Assembly: GCF_042676045.1 (NCBI RefSeq)
Contig: NZ_JBHTJV010000009.1
Coordinates: 248,001 to 312,000 of the forward strand
Reading direction: 5' to 3'
Length of the DNA: 64,000 bases
Source: Pseudahrensia aquimaris
Lineage (GTDB): Bacteria > Pseudomonadota > Alphaproteobacteria > Rhizobiales > Rhizobiaceae
Shown here: piece by piece, positions 60,249 to 64,000 of the stretch
Layout: the number at the start of each line of letters is the position of its first letter
Numbering within the stretch: position 1 is the first letter of the stretch
The notes under the pieces: generated by a model
What the model was told of the DNA's origin: nothing
What the model saw: only the letters and a program-made list of their open reading frames with translations
Databases searched by the model: none
Translations under genes and position numbers: made by a program

Positions 60249-61372
60249 TCAATCCTCTTCCGAAATGGGTCGACTACGGCCTGATGCCGCTGATCAATGT
60301 GACGGTGGCTTTTCTCATTTCGGGGCTGGTGGTTTTGTTCGTTGGCGAGAGTCCGCTGGAGGCTGCCTATCTACTGGTCAAAGGCGCGTTTGGCTCCGGC
60401 TACAATCTGGGCTTCACGCTGTTCTACGCGACCACCTTCATGTTCACCGGCCTTGCGGTGGCGGTGGCCTTTCATGCCGCTCTGTTCAACATTGGCGGCG
60501 AGGGTCAGGCGTATATCGGCGGTTTGGGCGTTGGCCTTGTAGCCCTTTCGCTCGATGGAACGCTGCCGTGGTGGCTGACCTTCCCGCTGGCGATCATCGG
60601 CGCGGCCTTGTTCGGCGCGTTCTGGGCTTTCATTCCGGCTTTTTTGCAGGCCAAGCGCGGCAGCCATATCGTTATCACGACGATCATGTTCAACTTCATC
60701 GCCGCTGCCGTTATGGTCTATCTGCTGTCCGGCCCGCTGCAAAAATCTGCGCAGCTTGGCCCCCGCAGCCGCGATTTTGCCGAAGGGGCGCAATTGCCGA
60801 AGCTTGGCGGGCTGTTCGAACCATTCGGCCTCGACATGGGCGCATCACCGCTCAATATCACTTTCCTGCTGGCGCTTCTGATGGCATTTCTCGTCTGGGT
60901 GCTGATCTGGCGCACGCGCTTTGGCTATGAAATGCGAACCCTCGGCTCCAGCCCGAAGGCGGCAATCTATGCAGGCATGCCGGAGGCAAAAATCATTATC
61001 GTCACCATGATGATTTCCGGCGGCCTAGCCGGAATGATGGCGCTAAACCCTGTGATGGGTGACCAAGCGCGGCTGCAGCTGGACTTCGTGGAAGGCGCAG
61101 GCTTTGTCGGCATCGCCGTGGCGCTGATGGGCCGCTCCCATCCGGCGGGAATCGTTCCGGCTGCGATTCTGTTCGGCGCATTGTATCAGGGCGGCGCAGA
61201 GCTTTCCTTCGACATGCCCAACATCACCCGCGATATGATTTTGCTGATCCAGGGCCTTGTGATCTTGTTTGCTGGTGCAATGGAAAATCTGTTCCGCCCC
61301 GGCCTGTCGCGTGCGTTCTCCAGCCTGTCGACCACCAAGTCGCAGGACGTGTTGCCGGAGGCAGGCGAATAA
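60245..61372 (+). CDS. Nucleoside ABC transporter permease 1 (YufP/NupP type)
   Basis: The 375-residue protein has about nine membrane helices and belongs to the BranchedchainAA-type permeases of BMP-dependent nucleoside importers. Visible features include FNIGGEGQAYIGGL, the typical loop FNIGxEGQ, and AIYAGMPEAKIIIVTMMISGGLAGMMALNPVMG. It should form the channel with the next gene. The ATG overlaps the isochorismatase stop. No BMP-family receptor or ATPase gene is next to it in this window. Confidence 0.92.
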   Translation: MINPLPKWVDYGLMPLINVTVAFLISGLVVLFVGESPLEAAYLLVKGAFGSGYNLGFTLFYATTFMFTGLAVAVAFHAALFNIGGEGQAYIGGLGVGLVALSLDGTLPWWLTFPLAIIGAALFGAFWAFIPAFLQAKRGSHIVITTIMFNFIAAAVMVYLLSGPLQKSAQLGPRSRDFAEGAQLPKLGGLFEPFGLDMGASPLNITFLLALLMAFLVWVLIWRTRFGYEMRTLGSSPKAAIYAGMPEAKIIIVTMMISGGLAGMMALNPVMGDQARLQLDFVEGAGFVGIAVALMGRSHPAGIVPAAILFGALYQGGAELSFDMPNITRDMILLIQGLVILFAGAMENLFRPGLSRAFSSLSTTKSQDVLPEAGE

Positions 61373-62334
61373 TGGAGACGCTGCTTCAACTTCTTGATCT
61401 GACCGTCCGTTCTGCTGTGCCGCTTTTGCTGGCGTGTCTTGCGGGGCTTTATTCTGAGCGTGCCGGTATTTTCGACATTGGGCTGGAAGGCAAAATGCTC
61501 GGCGCTGCTTTTGCGGCTGGTGCGGCAGCAGCCGTCACCGGATCTGCTTGGCTCGGCCTTGGCGCGGGAATCATCATTTCCGTCGCGCTTGCGCTCGTCC
61601 ACGGCTTCGCCTCGATCACCAGCAAGGGCAATCAGATCGTCTCCGGCGTGGCGATCAACTTCATCGCGGCGGGTGCCGCGATTATCCTTGGCAATGCGTG
61701 GTTCAGCGCCGGTGGCCGCACGCCGCAATTGCCTCAAGACGCTCGGTTCACGCCCATTGAATTGCCGCTGGCGGAGACGTTGAACGTCATCCCGATACTC
61801 GGGCCGATCTACAAAGAGTTGATCTCCGGCCACAACCTCATCGCCTATTTCGCTTTCATCATGGTGCCGGTGACGTGGTGGGTTCTCTTCCGCACCCGCT
61901 TCGGCCTGCGCCTGCGCGCTGTGGGCGAAAACCCGGCCGCTGTCGATACCGCTGGCATATCGGTCACATGGGCGCGTTATCGCGCCGTGATCGTATGCGG
62001 AATTCTGTGCGGTTTTGCGGGCACGTTTCTCGCCATCGGTGTGTCGGCAGGCTTCGTCAAGGACATGACGGCGGGCCGTGGCTTCATCGCGCTCGCCGCA
62101 TTGATCTTCGCCAAATGGCGGCCTGTTGCGGCCATGTGGGCCTGCCTGCTGTTCGGCTTTTTGGGTGCTATCGAAATCCGCTATCAAGGTGTTGCCCTGC
62201 CGCTGATTGGCACGGTGCCGGTACAGTTGATGCAAGCGCTGCCCTATATTCTCACGGTCATTTTGCTCGCTGGTTTCATCGGCAAGGCCATTCCGCCAAA
62301 GGCCGGTGGCGTTCCCTATTCGAAGGAGAGATAG
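61372..62334 (+). CDS. Nucleoside ABC transporter permease 2 (YufQ/NupQ type)
   Basis: The 320-residue protein has about eight to nine membrane helices and the second-subunit signature SERAGIFDIGLEGKMLGAAFAAG, then GLRLRAVGENPAAVDTAGISV and GTFLAIGVSAGFVKDMTAGRGFIALAALIFAKWRP. It overlaps the first permease gene by one base. cdd begins two bases after its stop, preceded by AAGGAG inside the permease tail. Confidence 0.93.
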   Translation: METLLQLLDLTVRSAVPLLLACLAGLYSERAGIFDIGLEGKMLGAAFAAGAAAAVTGSAWLGLGAGIIISVALALVHGFASITSKGNQIVSGVAINFIAAGAAIILGNAWFSAGGRTPQLPQDARFTPIELPLAETLNVIPILGPIYKELISGHNLIAYFAFIMVPVTWWVLFRTRFGLRLRAVGENPAAVDTAGISVTWARYRAVIVCGILCGFAGTFLAIGVSAGFVKDMTAGRGFIALAALIFAKWRPVAAMWACLLFGFLGAIEIRYQGVALPLIGTVPVQLMQALPYILTVILLAGFIGKAIPPKAGGVPYSKER

Positions 62335-62335
62335 T

Positions 62336-62728
62336 TTGAGCAGCAACGCCGATCTGTTCAACGCGGCCAAGGCGGCCATGGCGAACACCTATTCTCCCTA
62401 TTCGAAATTCCCCGTTGGCGCGGCCATACGCTCGGCATCGGGGGTGATTTACGCTGGTTGCAACATCGAAAATGCGTCTTTTCCTGAAGGCTGGTGCGCG
62501 GAAACCTCAGCCATCGCCCACATGGTGACGGCAGGCGAGCGGGAGATTTCAGAAATTCTCGTTATGGCGGAAAAAGCCGACCGCGCCACGCCCTGCGGCG
62601 GTTGCCGCCAGCGCATCGCGGAATTTGCAAAAGGCGACACGCCCGTTCACCTGTGCGATTCCCAAGGCGTGGTGGAGACGCTGACCATAGCCGAACTCTT
62701 GCCCGCCTCGTTTGATCTGGAAGCCTAA
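62336..62728 (+). CDS. cdd: Cytidine deaminase
   Basis: Cdd hydrolyses cytidine and deoxycytidine to uridine forms. The 130-residue enzyme has SPYSKFPVGAAIRS, CNIENASFPEGWCAETSAI (zinc ligand Cys and catalytic Glu of the CAE motif) and PCGGCRQRI with the other two zinc cysteines. The TTG at 62336 is chosen because AAGGAG lies seven bases upstream and the conserved helix LFNAAKAAMANTYSPYS begins right after. The length is normal for the small tetrameric type. Confidence 0.95.
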   Translation: MSSNADLFNAAKAAMANTYSPYSKFPVGAAIRSASGVIYAGCNIENASFPEGWCAETSAIAHMVTAGEREISEILVMAEKADRATPCGGCRQRIAEFAKGDTPVHLCDSQGVVETLTIAELLPASFDLEA

Positions 62729-62730
62729 GA

Positions 62731-63531
62731 ATGAAAAAATTCCACGAAGTGCTGGGAGATTTCCAGCCGACAATCGCGATTGTCCTCGGCTCTGGCCTTG
62801 GCGGTCTCGTCGATGCTGTCGATATCATCTCCCGCACACCCTATTCGGAAATTGTCGAGTTTCCCGAAAGCACTGTATCCAGCCACAGCGCTGAACTGAT
62901 CCTCGGCACGATTGGTCCCAACAAGGTCGCAGTGCTGTCCGGCCGGATTCACTACTACGAGCAAGGCAACGCCGCCGCGATGCGCCCCGCGCTGGAGGCC
63001 TTGGCTGATTGCGGCGTGCGCCGCTTGATCCTCACCAATGCGGCCGGATCGCTGGAAGAGGACATGCCGCCCGGCTCGATCATGCAGATCACCGACCACA
63101 TCAATTTCTCCGGCACCAACCCGCTGATCGGCGAGCCGACGGATGCGCGCTTTGTTTCCATGACCACTGCGTATGATCCCGTCATGCGCAACCGCTTTGC
63201 GGTGGCGGCGGACGAGATCGATGTGCCTTTATCGGATGGCGTCTATATGTGGTTTTCCGGCCCAACCTTCGAGACACCAGCTGAAATCCACATGGCCCGC
63301 GTGATGGGCGCTCACGCCGTTGGCATGTCGACGGTGCCGGAGGTTATTCTGGCGCGGTTTTTTGAAATGGAAGTTGCGGCTTTCTCCGTCATCACCAATT
63401 TCGCAGCCGGAATGACGGGACAGGAACTCGGTCATGAAGAGACAAAGACAATGGCACCCAAGGGTGGCCTGTTGTTGACGCGGCTTCTGGCTTATGTGCT
63501 GCAAAAAGATCTGGATCGAGATATTCTATGA
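62731..63531 (+). CDS. Purine nucleoside phosphorylase
   Basis: The 266-residue enzyme phosphorolyses inosine, guanosine and related purine nucleosides. Signatures of the trimeric PNP/MTAP family are AIVLGSGLGGL, the phosphate-binding VLSGRIHYYEQG, LILTNAAGSL, ITDHINFSGTNPL, and the purine-binding VYMWFSGPTFETPAEI with GMSTVPEVILARF. ATGA joins its stop to the deoC start. Confidence 0.95.
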   Translation: MKKFHEVLGDFQPTIAIVLGSGLGGLVDAVDIISRTPYSEIVEFPESTVSSHSAELILGTIGPNKVAVLSGRIHYYEQGNAAAMRPALEALADCGVRRLILTNAAGSLEEDMPPGSIMQITDHINFSGTNPLIGEPTDARFVSMTTAYDPVMRNRFAVAADEIDVPLSDGVYMWFSGPTFETPAEIHMARVMGAHAVGMSTVPEVILARFFEMEVAAFSVITNFAAGMTGQELGHEETKTMAPKGGLLLTRLLAYVLQKDLDRDIL

Positions 63532-64000
63532 CCGAGACCTTGGACAAAGACGTCCGCAAATCTGCTGCCGCCCGCGCCTTGCCGATGGTGGACCTGACCA
63601 ATCTCAACGCCGATTGCAGCCACGCCGATATCGATGTTTTGTGCGAGCGAGCCCACACGCCCCACGGCAGGGTTGGGGCGATCTGCATCTGGCCACGTTT
63701 CGTCGCCCATGCCCACAAGGTTCTGACCGCCCGCGCGCGGGGAAAGGTCATCCCCATCGCCACGGTCGTGAATTTTCCCGGCGGCACGGATTTGCAGGAA
63801 ATGACCGTGCTGGAAACCGCAACCTGCATCCGCGACGGGGCAGACGAAATTGACTTGGTCATTCCCTACGGTGCTTTCAAAGCTGGTGACGAAGAAGCTG
63901 CCAGTAAGCTGGTGCGAGCCATTGCCCAGCAATGTGCGGGGAAGGCTTTGTTGAAAGTCATAATCGAGACGGGCGAGCTGGGCAGCGATGAGTTGATCCG
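63528..64000 (+). CDS. deoC: Deoxyribose-phosphate aldolase (5' part)
   Basis: The first 157 residues show the DeoC pattern: ALPMVDLTNLNADCSHADIDVLCERA, VGAICIWPRFV, VIPIATVVNFPGGTD, DGADEIDLVIPYGAF and LLKVIIETGEL, where the lysine of KVI(I/L)E is near the active site. The window ends before the Schiff-base lysine. DeoC splits 2-deoxyribose-5-phosphate into glyceraldehyde-3-phosphate and acetaldehyde, completing deoxynucleoside breakdown after the phosphorylase. Confidence 0.94.
   Translation, partial: MTETLDKDVRKSAAARALPMVDLTNLNADCSHADIDVLCERAHTPHGRVGAICIWPRFVAHAHKVLTARARGKVIPIATVVNFPGGTDLQEMTVLETATCIRDGADEIDLVIPYGAFKAGDEEAASKLVRAIAQQCAGKALLKVIIETGELGSDELI

Overview
The window looks like chromosomal DNA of an alphaproteobacterium, most likely of the order Hyphomicrobiales (Rhizobiales). 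The pointers are the ActS/ActR (RegB/RegA-type) redox two-component pair, a membrane-bound ferritin (MbfA), the mutM - enoyl-CoA hydratase - rpsT - dnaA gene order, a MmcB-type nuclease, DUF1330 and DUF2852 proteins, and -10 elements of the CTATAT type. I cannot name a genus from sequence alone. About 58 genes are densely packed on both strands; there is one tRNA, and I see no insertion sequence, prophage or CRISPR array.

Region by region. 1-3.2 kb: 5' part of a sensor kinase, infC with a non-AUG start, a GT4 glycosyltransferase divergent from an ABHD10-like hydrolase. 3.3-12.9 kb: a TPR membrane protein, a convergent gap with RNA-like hairpins, mbfA, lepA, slyX, an SDR, a GNAT protein, a pirin, then a four-helix membrane protein coupled to a ClpP-like periplasmic protein. 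12.9-19.8 kb: a DUF2855/flavoprotein pair divergent from the ugpBAEC glycerol-3-phosphate importer. 19.9-25 kb: a 1032-residue RTX protein divergent from a LuxR-type regulator fused to an alpha/beta-hydrolase domain, with repeated dyads between them. 25-31.7 kb: tRNA-Arg(ACG), an L,D-transpeptidase lipoprotein, mmcB, actR/actS and hrpB. 31.7-36.9 kb: a YnjDCB-type importer and glpK. 36.9-47.8 kb: SDR, mutM, enoyl-CoA hydratase, rpsT, a rhodanese behind a long structured leader, dnaA, dnaN, zntB, recF, moeB. 47.8-53.3 kb: a dehalogenase, a long coiled-coil protein, a decayed stretch of 1.5 kb holding a frameshifted pseudogene and the remnant of an AlkB paralogue, a SUKH-like protein and an intact AlkB. 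53.5-59.1 kb: dnaK-dnaJ, an FMN reductase, pyrF, DUF1330 and DUF2852. 59.2-64 kb: a VOC protein, an isochorismatase, two nucleoside ABC permeases, cdd, a purine nucleoside phosphorylase and the start of deoC.

How the genes fit together: ugpBAEC and glpK bring in and phosphorylate glycerol-type carbon. The 60.2-64 kb operon imports nucleosides, deaminates cytidine, phosphorolyses purine nucleosides and cleaves deoxyribose phosphate. rpsT, dnaA, dnaN and recF form a replication/translation core. The least explained parts are the LuxR-hydrolase/RTX pair with its shared dyads, the membrane/ClpP-like pair, the two-state hairpin before the rhodanese, and the decayed AlkB copy. Positions and motifs were read by eye; no database search was possible.
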